NCBI GenBank assembly: GCA_964019425.1
Contig: OZ025809.1
Location: 434,001-498,000, forward strand
Direction of reading: 5' to 3'
Source: Flectonema sp. DT1601
Lineage: Eukaryota; Euglenozoa; Diplonemea; Diplonemida; Diplonemidae
Length of the DNA stretch: 64,000 nt
The stretch's first letter is position 1, and every line of letters begins with the position of its first letter. The notes under the pieces are model-generated. The model made no database searches and had not been told where the DNA came from. It worked only from the letters and a program-made list of their open reading frames with translations. The position numbers and the translations under genes were made by a program. Positions 30,378-41,403 of the stretch are shown here, in pieces.

Positions 30378-31267
30378 GAGTTGAGTTTACCAGGTGAGAT
30401 TTGGACAGTTAGCTTTTGGCTAAGGCCCTCTCTGAAGAGCAAGAACAAAAAAACTACTCACACCTGAAGAAAACATACACAAAGAACACACTGTAAGCTG
30501 TGTGTGTATTTTGTGTTTGTCACAACAGGAGAGAAAAGAAAGAATGTCAAGGTTGGTCACCTTGCCTATCAACGCACAACATTGGTGGTCTCTACTAGAC
30601 CCTGAGTGATCCCACTGGATCTCTCATCGTTCATAGTACCTATGTGAAGTTATAAAATCAAAGGTAAACTATGAACTACAAATGACTTAGCCTGTTATTA
30701 TAATGCCACAGGCAGGCCCTGCATTCAGCAACTATCCAGCAGTGCTTGGATGTCCTGATCTTCTTCTAAAAAAAAGAAAGAAAAACAAAACTGTAGCTGG
30801 GATCACTCAGGATCAACAGACTACCAATGCTACCTGTTGTACTTGCTCACTATGGGGGGTGATGCCAAACACCCAGAAGTACTTAACTACTTTCCTTCTT
30901 GCTGCCCAGGAGTTTCTGACCAGAACTAATAGAAAATAAAAAGTAGATGGGAAACAATAAAAAGTAAAATGGATATAACTGAAGTTAAACAAGACAAATG
31001 ACATAGGTACTATGAACGATGAGAGATCCAGTGGGATCACTCAGGGTCTAGTAGAGACCACCAATGTTGTGCGTTGATAGGCAAGGTGATCAACCTTGAC
31101 ATTCTTTCTTTTCTCTCCTGTTGTGACAAACACAAAATACACGCACAGCTTACAGTGTGTTCTTTGTGTATGTTTTCTTCAGGTGTGAGTAGTTTTTTTG
31201 TTCTTGCTCTTCAGGGAGGGCCTTAGCCAAAAGCTAACAGTCCAAATCTCACCTGGAAATTCAACTC
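30378..31267. mobile_element. Foldback-like element with 220-bp inverted modules
   Basis: A 220-bp module in forward orientation (30378-30598) and its inverted copy (31048-31267) flank a 450-bp centre; inverted identity continues about 40 bp into the centre (around GATCCCACTGGATC). The ends are GAGTT.../...AACTC. The centre carries a 78-codon frame (30703-30939) that recurs in at least eight other places only because the DNA is duplicated. No clear target duplication is visible. The element type is not one I can name. Confidence 0.6.
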
Positions 31268-31348
31268 CGTAACAGACCAGAACAGAAAGAGAATAAAAAG
31301 AAAAGATATAGGCAAGAGTGATTGTAATAGAAGATTACAAATAAAAAA

Positions 31349-32152
31349 ATGCAAGTATCAACACATGATCAAGATACACCAGCAGCTAACAAACAACATA
31401 AAATTGAAGATCAGTTGCCAGAGTATTTCAACCATGGTAGAATACTCGCCCCTCTGGCAGTTGGGACAACACAGGCTGACCGACCACTCTTTGGTGAGGG
31501 TGGTTGGTTTGTTGATAATGGGGATAGGGGCAAGTGCAACATTTGCGGTGAGATTAGGATGAAGAATGGAGGCTCAGGGAAGAAAAACGCTGGAACAAGT
31601 AACCTGCGGGCACACTTGCGTTGTCATCACAACCTCCCAGGAAGCGGGAAGCCTAAGGAGTTGGGGGTAACACATGGCACTTCCACCACTGATCTGTGTG
31701 TTTTAAAAGACTTGGTATGTAAACCATTGAATTTCTTTAGAAACATCAAGTGTTTGTACAATGTCTCACACCAACAGAGCATGATGGACAAAATAGCTGT
31801 GTTCTTCTGCCAAAATAAGATAGCCCTGCAAGTGGTTGAAGATCCAACTTTCACTGGCATTACGTCTGCACCTGCAGGTGTTACGCGAAGGAGTCTGCTT
31901 GCCCACATTGAGAAGCTTGGGAATACCTGCCGTCAGAAGTTGCTTAAGCGGTTTGAAGGCGATGATGTTACAATTATGTTTGATGGGGCGACACTACCTG
32001 GAAAGCGACGAGTGCTGAACTTCAGTATTCACAATGGCCATATGGCCCTGTTTTTGAATTTCGATAAAGTGGGAAGTAACGGACTGGGAGCTTTTGGCTC
32101 CTGCCCTATTCCCGATGTAAACTTTCTTTTTATTTTTATTTTTTTTTAACAG
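31349..32152 (+). pseudogene. hAT transposase, N-terminal part
   Basis: Open frame with a BED zinc finger (CNICGE ... LRAHLRCHH), the helical hAT region (KIAVFFCQNKIALQVVED, FTGI) and the first catalytic Asp block of the RNase-H-like core (VTIMFDGATLPGKRRVLNF). A GT-AG intron of 36 nt (32117-32152, polypyrimidine then AACAG) ends it; splicing adds 17 codons before a stop. Pieces of this gene recur at 34360-34548, 36054-36260, 37760-37920, 42117-42305, 53318-53506, 54470-54640, 57730-57860, 59123-59311 and 60537-60750, always truncated and often fused to other blocks. Confidence 0.78.
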
Positions 32153-32247
32153 GCCCAAAGGGCGACAATGATGGTTGCTGACCAAGGAATAATATTCAAA
32201 TGAATTTTCGTTTCAAAGAAACGAACAGAATTAAGAGAGAGGCAGAG

Positions 32248-32279
<32 letters not shown>

Positions 32280-32399
32280 AAAAAAATATGAAGAGGAAAT
32301 AATCAAACATGAAAAAAAAAAAAAATAAAATATAAATAAAAAACGTTGTATGAAAAAGGGAAAAAAAGAAAAAAAAAAGACCAGAAAAGGAAAGAGAAA

Positions 32400-32625
32400 A
32401 TGAAAAGGTATAGAAGTGTAGTAGTTACTAGCTTTTCTGCTGCAGATGCCTTGAAGGTACTTCGAAGCATCACTACTGAGCTACTTGAAGCTAATGTTGT
32501 CCCACTTGCCTTCTGTGCTGACAATGCAAAGAGCATGCAGAATGCCCTGAAGGAAGCAGCACTTCCAGTTAGTATGTATCTAAAAAAGCAAACATTACCT
32601 GCTGCCCAACATTTTACAAACTAAG
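32400..32625 (+). pseudogene. hAT transposase, central part
   Basis: Continues the transposase: VVVTSFSAADALKVL and VVPLAFCADNAKSMQNAL, the second catalytic Asp with the hAT-type DNA/K-x-M signature. It is separated from the N-terminal part by about 250 bp of A-rich, low-complexity DNA that recurs in other copies. The C-terminal dimerisation domain (hATC) is absent, so the copy is incomplete. Confidence 0.7.
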
Positions 32626-32654
32626 ATTTAACTCAATATTTTTTTTTTATGTGC

Positions 32655-32760
32655 AAGAGATACCAACACGCAAGAGATACCAACGCACATACGAGATACC
32701 AGCACTTCCGAGATACCGACACACAAGAGATACCAAGACACTTAAGATACCAGCAAGGAC
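32655..32760 (+). repeat. GAGATACC minisatellite, copy 1
   Basis: Seven units of about 15-17 bp with the constant core GAGATACCA and a variable arm (CACGCAA, CGCACATAC, GCACTTCC). The same array, diverged, occurs at 48541-48640. It follows the hAT remnant. Confidence 0.8.
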
Positions 32761-32919
32761 AGTGAGAGGTAGAATGAACTCTCCTCCTTGTGTCCGATCC
32801 TGATTATTTTTTGTTGAATTGGTAGTGTTACCTCAGTTTGCTACTCTCGTATCTGTGTTGTGTTAACTCTTAACTCCTGTTAAATAAAAAAAAAGAAAAA
32901 AAAAAGAAATCAAAAAAGA

Positions 32920-33145
32920 AGAATTTTCAAACAAAGTTATAACAACCCCTGCCACCCATTATGATCAATTCCGCTTGTTTTTTTTTTTTTTTTTTTTTCT
33001 TTTCTTCAAATTTAAAAAAAAAAAAAAAAAATTAAAAATTATAAAAGATGAAACAATGTTATCATTGTTTTTTTTTATCGATCGACTATGTCGATTACTT
33101 CCAGTTTTCCGTCCTGGTCAAGACGCTAAACTGATTGTTTTTTTT
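32920..33145 (+). repeat. Satellite fragment, forward orientation
   Basis: One and a half monomers of the A/B satellite (ATGTTATCATTGT dyad, ATCGATCGACTATGTCGAT, TTCCGTCCTGGTCAAGACGCTAAACTGATTG), isolated from the big arrays by about 4 kb. Confidence 0.8.
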
Positions 33146-33159
33146 TTTTTCAAAATTCA

Positions 33160-33390
33160 TACTTGTACCCCTTTAAAGGGGAATTAAAAATTAAAGCGGA
33201 AATAAAGGGCTTTTAATATTAAAGGGCTTTTAATTAATTCCCCTTTATTTTCCAATTTAATGAAATAAAGGGGAATTAAAGGGGATTTAATGAATTAAAG
33301 GGCCCTTTATTTTAAAATTAAAGGGGATTTAATTCCCCTTTAATTTGGAAAAATAAAAATAAAGGGCTTTTAATGGTTTTTAATTAAAAA
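33160..33390. repeat. Palindromic low-complexity tract (TTAAAGGGG/CCCCTTTAA)
   Basis: Irregular alternation of CCCCTTTAA, TTAAAGGGG and AAAGGGCTTTTAAT over 230 bp. The whole tract can fold on itself in several registers. It is unlike any other sequence in the window. Confidence 0.75.
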
Positions 33391-33395
33391 AAAAA

Positions 33396-33475
33396 TCTTC
33401 CACCAGGACTCGAACCTGCAGCCTAGCGAATGCAAATCCACAATCATCAACCAGTGGACAACCAGTGTCACTTAA
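33396..33475 (-). repeat. tRNA-like sequence, possible SINE head
   Basis: The minus strand carries an exact pol III B box (GGTTCGAGTCC, in CTGCAGGTTCGAGTCCTGG), an A-box-like TGGTTGATGAT about 38 nt upstream, and a T9 run about 10 nt after, which would terminate pol III. A T arm forms with one mismatch. I cannot build a full cloverleaf: the acceptor stem does not pair, so it is not a functional tRNA gene. A tRNA-derived SINE or tRNA relic is the best reading. Confidence 0.42.
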
Positions 33476-33639
33476 AAAGGTTTTTTTTTAATTTTCTTTC
33501 CTATATTCTTATTGCAGGAATTATCCTTGCAAGGAATTTCTCCTCAAAAATCGTTATTTCACAAGATTCTTCTCCCACAAAAATAATTCCTGATCAAGGA
33601 AAAATTTTTACTGGGGGTTTCCTTTGGTGATCTGGTATC

Positions 33640-33858
33640 TAGTAGAGACCACCAATGTTGTGCGTTGATAGGCAAGGTGACCAACCTTGACATTCTTTCT
33701 TTTCTCTCCTGTTGTGACAAACACAAAATACACACACAGCTTACAGTGTGTTCTTTGTGTATGTTTTCTTCAGGTGTGAGTAGTTTTTTTGTTCTTGCTC
33801 TTCAGGGAGGGCCTTAGCCAAAAGCTAACAGTCCAAATCTCACCTGGTAACTTAACTC
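33640..33858 (-). repeat. 220-bp module, copy 3
   Basis: Reverse-oriented copy bounded exactly by CTAG...CTC. On the left it meets unrelated DNA (GATCTGGTAT), which defines one end of the module as GGTCTCTACTAG. Followed by the hairpin block. Confidence 0.85.
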
Positions 33859-34560
33859 ATTCTTTGTCAGTTTTGGCATCAAACCTGTAATGGTTACATT
33901 AACTACCATTTCAACAGGTTATTTACTGAAATATTTGTTCTAAAAGTTGCTAAGTATCTCTCACTTAGAAATTTTTTTATTTTTTTATTTTCAGCTCAAT
34001 TAACTACAAAGTGTTTCTACTAAGTGTTTCTCACTTAGATTTTTTTTGTGCTTTTCAGCTCCTTAAAAGCTGCTAAGTATTTCTGCTAAGTGTTTCTCAC
34101 TTAGAATCTTATTGTTATGTTCGTTTTCTATCCCTTCTCCTATCCCTTTTGTTCAAAAAAAGCGGGAGGAAATTCTCTCATTCACGCTAAGATGCACTCT
34201 GAACTTTGATTTTTTGATCTGAGTGTGAGGGAATGACCTGTTAGTGCATTGGGCATAGGCTGGGCTGCAGTTTAGATGTCTTAGGTGTTAATAAGGGGTT
34301 CCTCTTAGCATTTTTCTTTGTTCCCACCTTATGATTTTCTTGAAGAAAAAAAATAGAAGTCATAATGGTGCTTCCCTCTGGAAGGGTTGTAAGCCATGGT
34401 GTCCAACTAAATTAAAGGACAAGTCTGGGATAATCCCTGCCAGAGGGGCGAGTATTCTACCATGGTTGAAATACTCTGGCAACTGATCTTCAATTTTATG
34501 TTGTTTGTTAGCTGCTGGTGTATCCTGATCATGTGTTGATACTTGCATTTTTTTATTTGT
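33859..34560. repeat. Hairpin block plus hAT N-terminal piece
   Basis: First 340 bp: a recurring block with three small inverted repeats of the form CTAAGTG-TTTCT-CACTTAG (33950-33968, 34020-34038, 34086-34104). The rest is an inverted piece of the hAT region with the transposase start. The hairpin block recurs at 35226-35553, 41625-41940, 42976-43302, 53690-54007, 58631-58950 and 59989-60315. Confidence 0.75.
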
Positions 34561-35005
34561 AATCTTCTATTACAATTCTCTTTCTGTTCTGGTCTGTTAC
34601 TTCATTTGTCTTGTTTAACTTCAGTTATATCCATTTTACTTTTTATTGTTTCCCATCTACTTTTTATTTTCTATTAGTTCTGGTAAGAAATTCCTGGGCA
34701 GCAAGAAGGAAAGCAGTTTAGTACTTCTGGGTGTTTGGCATCACCCCCCATAGTGAGCAAGTACAACAGGTAGCATTGGTAGTCTGTTGATCCTGAGTGA
34801 TCCCAGCTACAGTTTTGTTTTTCTTTCTTTTTTTTAGAAGAAGATCAGGACATCCTAGCACTGCTGGATAGTTGCTGAATGCAGGGCCTGCCTGTGGCAT
34901 TATAATAACAGGCTAAGTCATTTGTAGTTCATAGTTTACCTTTGATTTTATAACTTCACACAGGGTACTATGAACGATGAGAGATCCAGTGGGATCACTC
35001 AGGGT
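34561..35005 (-). repeat. 450-bp block, inverted copy
   Basis: Inverted copy of the centre of the foldback-like element (compare 30599-31047), including the frame MPQAGPAFSNY... It leads directly into the next 220-bp module. Other copies: 37970-38423, 39073-39386, 40036-40349, 42310-42755, 52862-53290 (forward), 54665-55130, 59320-59768. Confidence 0.75.
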
Positions 35006-35225
35006 CTAGTAGAGACCACCAATGTTGTGCGTTGATAGGCAAGGTGACCAACCTTGACATTCTTTCTTTTCTCTCCTGTTGTGACAAACACAAAATACAC
35101 ACACAGCTTACAGTGTGTTCTTTGTGTATGTTTTCTTCAGGTGTGAGTAGTTTTTTTGTTCTTGCTCTTCAGGGAGGGCCTTAGCCAAAAGCTAACAGTC
35201 CAAATCTCACCTGGTAACTTAACTC
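35006..35225 (-). repeat. 220-bp module, copy 4
   Basis: Reverse copy, nearly identical to copies 3, 10 and 15, followed by the hairpin block (35226-35553). Confidence 0.85.
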
Positions 35226-35553
35226 ATTCTTTGTCAGTTTTGGCATCAAACCTGTAATGGTTACATTAACTACCATTTCAACAGGTTATTTACTGAAATA
35301 TTTGTTCTAAAAGTTGCTAAGTATCTCTCACTTAGAAATTTTTTAATTTTTTTATTTTCAGCTCAATTAGCTACAAAGTGTTTCTACTAAGTGTTTCTCA
35401 CTTAGATTTTTTTTGTGCTTTTCAGCTCCTTAAAAGCTGCTAAGTATTTCTGCTAAGTGTTTCTCACTTAGAATCTTATTGTTATGTTCGTTTTCTATCC
35501 CTTCTCCTATCCCTTTTGTTCAAAAAAAGCGGGAGGAAATTCTCTCATTCACG

Positions 35554-35773
35554 GAGTTAAGTTACCAGGTGAGATTTGGACTGTTAGCTTTTGGCTAAGG
35601 CCCTCCCTGAAGAGCAAGAACAAAAAAACTACTCACACCTGAAGAAAACATACACAAAGAACACACTGTAAGCTGTGTGTGTATTTTGTGTTTGTCACAA
35701 CAGGAGAGAAAAGAAAGAATGTCAAGGTTGGTCACCTTGCCTATCAACGCACAACATTGGTGGTCTCTACTAG
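35554..35773 (+). repeat. 220-bp module, copy 5
   Basis: Forward copy joined abruptly to the hairpin block at CTCATTCACG|GAGTT; the same junction recurs at 43303. Copies 4 and 5 thus face each other around the hairpin block. Confidence 0.85.
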
Positions 35774-36331
35774 ACCCTGAGTGATCCCACTGGATCTCTC
35801 ATCGTTCATAGTACCTATGTGAAGTTACAAAATCAAAGGTAAACTATGAACTTTGATTTTTTGATCTGAGTGTGAGGGAATGACCTGTTAGTGCATTGGG
35901 CATAGGCTGGGCTGCAGTTTAGATGTCTTAGGTGTTAATAAGGGGTTCCTCTTAGCATTTTTCTTTGTTCCCACCTTATGATTTTCTTGAAGAAAAAAAA
36001 TAGAAGTCATAATGGTGCTTCCCTCTGGAAGGGTTGTAAGCCATGGTGTCCAACTAAATTAAAGGACAAGTCTGGGATAATCCCTGCCAGAGGGGCGAGT
36101 ATTCTACCATGGTTGAAATACTCTGGCAACTGATCTTCAGAATTTTGATAAAGTGGGAAGTAACGGACTGGGAGCTTTTGGCTCCTGCCCTATTCCCGAT
36201 GTAAACTTTCTTTTTATTTTTATTTTTTTTTAACAGGCCCAAAGGGCGACAATGATGGTTGCTGACCAAGGAATAATATTCAAATGAATTTTCGTTTCAA
36301 AGAAACGAACAGAATTAAGAGAGAGGCAGAG

Positions 36332-36363
<32 letters not shown>

Positions 36364-36402
36364 GAAAAGAAAAAAAAAAATGAAGAGGAAATAATCAAAC
36401 AT

Positions 36403-36432
<30 letters not shown>
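35774..36432. repeat. Mosaic of hAT pieces
   Basis: A stretch of the hAT non-coding flank (35850-36054), the inverted transposase start, then a forward piece of the transposase with the 36-nt intron region (36138-36270) and the A-rich tract that ends in TATATATATA. The 36138 join (ATCTTCAGAATTT) is repeated at 60622, so the chimera itself was duplicated. Confidence 0.7.
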
Positions 36433-36433
<1 letters not shown>

Positions 36434-37211
36434 CAGTCATTCCTTTTTTTTGCGAACAAATTCTGGACACCGAAAAATTTTTTCAAAAAAAAAATGTAAA
36501 AATTTCGATCGAAGCGGCATTTTAATGCGCTGCATCGTTGGGTTCATTTCCGTCCGAAATCGGGAGGTTGGCATCACATACTTGTCTCCCGAATTGAGAA
36601 AAGAGATTTTGCGGTTTACTAAATCAGCTCAGCCGTGGACAAGTACCAAAACTAAAAATTACTCGAAGGGTCTAATTTTACACTGCTGGCCCAGCGGGAT
36701 CCAGAGAAAAAACAATCGAGCAAAAATATATTAAAGAGTACTAAGCATGTGCCGGTGAGGCAGATTGTTACTACCCGTCTTTTTGGACCTACTTTGATAC
36801 TTAATGAAAACACTTTCTTTATATAGATGCAACATTTTCCTTACATAATTGCTACTAGGGTTGATTAGTTAGCAAAAAGGTGCATATCTCCTGAGTGCGG
36901 GAGAAGGAAAAAAAATAGTAAAAAAAAAAAAATTAGGGGTGTTTTTTACTCAGATTTTCTCGATCTTTCCATTCCAGGTCTGGGATTAATATTTATCATT
37001 GAGTAGTACCAAGGAAATCTTGCAAAGAGATGTTTATCTCTTTTTAGCAGCACTTACCATGTTTAAAAGTATATCCCTATGCCTAATTTTACAGATCGCA
37101 CCCTCCCCGATTCCAAAAAATAAAAAATCGAGCAAAAGTAACATATCGTGTAACCTTGCTCAGGCGGTGAGAAAATGGTGTTTTTTGTTCGCAAAAAAAA
37201 GGAATGACTGA
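36433..37211. mobile_element. TA-flanked DNA transposon with 28-bp TIRs, non-autonomous (779 bp)
   Basis: Termini are TCAGTCATTCCTTTTTTTTG...CAAA and its perfect inverse (GGAATGACTGA at the right). TA lies on both sides inside a TATATA tract, as expected for a Tc1/mariner-type target duplication. The interior has no long ORF; two blocks match 29490-29730 and 30112-30240. The element interrupts the recurring block between its A-rich tract and AACGTTGTATG, as shown by copies without it (32323-32355 and, inverted, 52570-52600). Confidence 0.8.
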
Positions 37212-37349
37212 TATATATAAATAAAAAACGTTGTATGAAAAAGGAAAAAAAAGAAAAAAAAAAGACCAGAAAAGGAAAGAGAAAATGAAAAGGTATAATA
37301 TTATTGTGGGGATATGAGGGATAGCAGGGAGATGCTCTTTTTTTTTTTT

Positions 37350-37760
37350 TTTTTTTTTTCTTATTTATTATTTAAAAAAAGGAAACAATCAGTTTAGCGT
37401 CTCGATCAGGACGGAAAATAGAAATTAATCGACATAGTTGATCGATAGAAAAAAAAACAATGATAACATTGTTTATTCATTTTTTTTTTTTTTTTTTTTT
37501 TAAATCTTTTTAATTATTTGAATATTTTAAAGAAAAAACAATCAGTTTAGCGTCTTGACCAGGACGGAAAATAGAAAGTAATCGACATAGTCGATCGATA
37601 AAAAAAAAACAATGATAACATTGTTTATTCCTTTTTTTTTTTTTTTTATTCTTTTTATTTATTTTTAAAGAAAAAACAATCAGTTTAGCGTCCTGACCAG
37701 GACGGAAAATAGAAAGTAATCGACATAGTCGATCGATAAAAAAAACAATGATAATTGGTG
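37350..37760 (-). repeat. A/B satellite array, reverse
   Basis: Three A-type monomers (TTTAGCGTC..GACCAGGACGG, ATCGACATAGTCGATCGAT, ACAATGATAACATTGT). It starts next to a unique-looking tag (GGGATATGAGGGATAGC, 37310) that also borders arrays at 52465, 57450 and 62820. Also matches 62870-63250. Confidence 0.85.
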
Positions 37761-38423
37761 CTTCCCTCTGGAAGGGTTGTAAGCCATGGTGTCCAACTAA
37801 ATTAAAGGACAAGTCTGGGATAATCCCTGCCAGAGGGGCGAGTATTCTACCATGGTTGAAATACTCTGGCAACTGATCTTCAATTTTATGTTGTTTGTTA
37901 GCTGCTGGTGTAATTTAGTCATGTGTTGATACTTGCATTTATTTATTTGTTATCTTTTACTACAATAACTCTTGCCTATATCTTTTCTTTTTATTCTCTA
38001 TCTGTTCTGGTCTGTTACTTCATTTGTCTTGTTTAACTTCAGTTATATCCATTTTACTTTTTATTGTTTCCCATCTACTTTTTATTTTCTATTAGTTCTG
38101 GTCAGAAACTCCTGGGCAGCAAGAAGGAAAGCAGTTAAGTACTTCTGGGTGTTTGGCATCACCCCCCATAGTGAGCAAGTACAACAGGTAGCATTGGTAG
38201 TCTGTTGATCCTGAGTGATCCCAGCTACAGTTTTGTTTTTCTTTCTTTTTTTTAGAAGAAGATCAGGACATCCAAGCACTGCTGGATAGTTGCTGAATGC
38301 AGGGCCTGCCTGTGGCATTATAATAACAGGCTAAGTCATTTGTAGTTCATAGTTTACCTTTGATTTTATAACTTCACACAGGGTACTATGAACGATGAGA
38401 GATCCAGTGGGATCACTCAGGGT

Positions 38424-38643
38424 CTAGTAGAGACCACCAATGTTGTGCGTTGATAGGCAAGGTGACCAACCTTGACATTCTTTCTTTTCTCTCCTGTTGT
38501 GACAAACACAAAATACACACACAGCTTACAGTGTGTTCTTTGTGTATGTTTTCTTCAGGTGTGAGTAGTTTTTCTGTTCTTGCTCTTCAGGGAGGGCCTT
38601 AGCCAAAAGCTAACTGTCCAAATCTCACCTGGTAATTCAACTC
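38424..38643 (-). repeat. 220-bp module, copy 6
   Basis: Reverse copy ending exactly where the first 963-bp tandem unit begins. Confidence 0.85.
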
Positions 38644-40569
38644 TTGTTTATTCTTTTTTTTTTTTTTATTTTAATTCTTTTTATTTATTTTTAAAAAGAA
38701 AAAAAATGGAAAATAGAAATTAGTCAACAAAGTCGAACGATAAAAAAAAACAATGATAACATTGTTTATTCTTTTTTTTTTTATTTTTTTTATATTCTTT
38801 TTTATTAATTTTGAAAAAAAAAACAATCAGTTTAGCGTCTTGACCAGGACGGAAAATAGAAAGTAATCGACATAGTCGATCGATAAAAAAAACAATGATA
38901 ACATTGTTTATTCTTTTTTTTTTTTATTTTAAATTCTTTTTATTTATTTTTTAAAGAAAAAAAACGGAAAATAGAAATTAGTCGACAAAGTCGAACGATA
39001 AAAAAAAACAATGATAACATTGTTTATTCTTTTTTTTGTATTTTTTTATATTCTTTTTATTTATTTTTTAAACCCTGGGCAGCAAGAAGGAAAGTAGTTT
39101 AGTACTTCTGGGTGTTTGGCATCACCCCCCATAGTGAGCAAGTACAACAGGTAGCATTGGTAGTCTGTTGATCCTGAGTGATCCCAGCTACAGTTTTGTT
39201 TTTCTTTCTTTTTTTTAGAAGAAGATCAGGACATCCAAGCACTGCTGGATAGTTGCTGAATGCAGGGCCTGCCTGTGGCATTATAATAACAGGCTAAGTC
39301 ATTTGTAGTTCATAGTTTACCTTTGATTTTATAACTTCACACAGGGTATTATGAACGATGAGAGATCCAGTGGGATCACTCAGGGTCTAGTAGAGACCAC
39401 CAATGTTGTGCGTTGATAGGCAAGGTGACCAACCTTGACATTCTTTCTTTTCTCTCCTGTTGTGACAAACACAAAATACACACACAGCTTACAGTGTGTT
39501 CTTTGTGTATGTTTTCTTCAGGTGTGAGTAGTTTTTCTGTTCTTGCTCTTCAGGGAGGGCCTTAGCCAAAAGCTAACTGTCCAAATCTCACCTGGTAATT
39601 CAACTCTTGTTTATTCTTTTTTTTTTTTTTATTTTAATTCTTTTTATTTATTTTTAAAAAGAAAAAAAATGGAAAATAGAAATTAGTCAACAAAGTCGAA
39701 CGATAAAAAAAAACAATGATAACATTGTTTATTCTTTTTTTTTTTATTTTTTTTATATTCTTTTTTATTAATTTTGAAAAAAAAAACAATCAGTTTAGCG
39801 TCTTGACCAGGACGGAAAATAGAAAGTAATCGACATAGTCGATCGATAAAAAAAACAATGATAACATTGTTTATTCTTTTTTTTTTTTATTTTAAATTCT
39901 TTTTATTTATTTTTTAAAGAAAAAAAACGGAAAATAGAAATTAGTCGACAAAGTCGAACGATAAAAAAAAACAATGATAACATTGTTTATTCTTTTTTTT
40001 GTATTTTTTTATATTCTTTTTATTTATTTTTTAAACCCTGGGCAGCAAGAAGGAAAGTAGTTTAGTACTTCTGGGTGTTTGGCATCACCCCCCATAGTGA
40101 GCAAGTACAACAGGTAGCATTGGTAGTCTGTTGATCCTGAGTGATCCCAGCTACAGTTTTGTTTTTCTTTCTTTTTTTTAGAAGAAGATCAGGACATCCA
40201 AGCACTGCTGGATAGTTGCTGAATGCAGGGCCTGCCTGTGGCATTATAATAACAGGCTAAGTCATTTGTAGTTCATAGTTTACCTTTGATTTTATAACTT
40301 CACACAGGGTACTATGAACGATGAGAGATCCAGTGGGATCACTCAGGGTCTAGTAGAGACCACCAATGTTGTGCGTTGATAGGCAAGGTGACCAACCTTG
40401 ACATTCTTTCTTTTCTCTCCTGTTGTGACAAACACAAAATACACACACAGCTTACAGTGTGTTCTTTGTGTATGTTTTCTTCAGGTGTGAGTAGTTTTTT
40501 TGTTCTTGCTCTTCAGAGAGGGCCTTAGCCAAAAGCTAACAGTCCAAATCTCACCTGGAAATTCAACTC
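38644..40569. repeat. Tandem duplication of a 963-bp compound unit
   Basis: Units 38644-39606 and 39607-40569 each contain satellite (about 420 bp), the 450-bp block in truncated form, and one 220-bp module (copies 7 and 8, 39387-39606 and 40350-40569). Junctions recur at an exact 963-bp spacing and the units are almost identical, so duplication is very recent. Modules 6, 7 and 8 end 963 bp apart, showing that a unit end coincides with a module end. Confidence 0.88.
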
Positions 40570-41366
40570 TATTAATTTTGAAAAAAAAACAATCAGTTTA
40601 GCGTCTTGACCAGGACGGAAAATAGAAAGTAATCGACATAGTCGATCGATAAAAAAAACAATGATAACATTGTTTATTCTTTTTTTTTTTTTTTTTTTAA
40701 ATTCTTTTTATTTATTTTTTAAAGAAGAAAAAACGGAAAATAGAAATTAGTCAACAAAGTCGAACGATAAAAAAAAACAATGATAACATTGTTTATTCTT
40801 TTTTTTTATTTTTTTTTTTAATATTTTTTTTTATTTTGAAAAAAAAACAATCAGTTTAGCGTCTTGACCAGGACGGAAAATAGAAAGTAATCGACATAGT
40901 CGATCGATAAAAAAAAACAATGATAACATTGTTTATTCTTTTTTTTGTATTTTTTTATATTCTTTTTTATTAATTTTGAAAAAAAAAACAATCAGTTTAG
41001 CGTCTTGACCAGGACGGAAAATAGAAAGTGATCGACATAGTCGATCGATAAAAAAACAATGATAACATTGTTTATTCTTTTTTTTTTTTTTTTTTTTTTT
41101 TTAAATTCTTTTTATTTATTTTTTAAAGAAAAAAAAACGGAGAATAGAAATTAGTCAACAAAGTCGAACGATAAAAAAAACAATGATAACATTGTTTATT
41201 CTTTTTTTTTATTTTTTTTTTTTAATATTTTTTTTTATTTTGAAAAAAAAAAAACAATCAGTTTAGCGTCTTGACCAGGACGGAAAATAGAAAGTAATCG
41301 ACATAGTCGATCGATAAAAAAAAACAATGATAACATTGTTTATTCTTTTTTTTTATTTTAAATTTC
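40570..41366 (-). repeat. A/B satellite array, reverse
   Basis: About six monomers alternating A (with CAATCAGTTTAGCGTC) and B (ACGGAAAATAGAAATTAGTC..CAAAGTCGAACGAT). The right end cuts into a truncated 450-bp block at 41367. The same sequence is repeated at 57857-58372. Confidence 0.85.
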
Positions 41367-41403
41367 TATGAACGATGAGAGATCCAGTGGGATCACTCAG
41401 GGT

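Noticed and set aside
30378-31267. 220-bp modules as LTRs
   Set aside because: They are mostly inverted, lack TG...CA ends, primer-binding site or polypurine tract, and no gag/pol lies between them.
32655-32760. CRISPR-like look of the GAGATACC array
   Set aside because: Units are 15-17 bp with a 9-bp core, no spacers of constant length, and the genome is eukaryotic.
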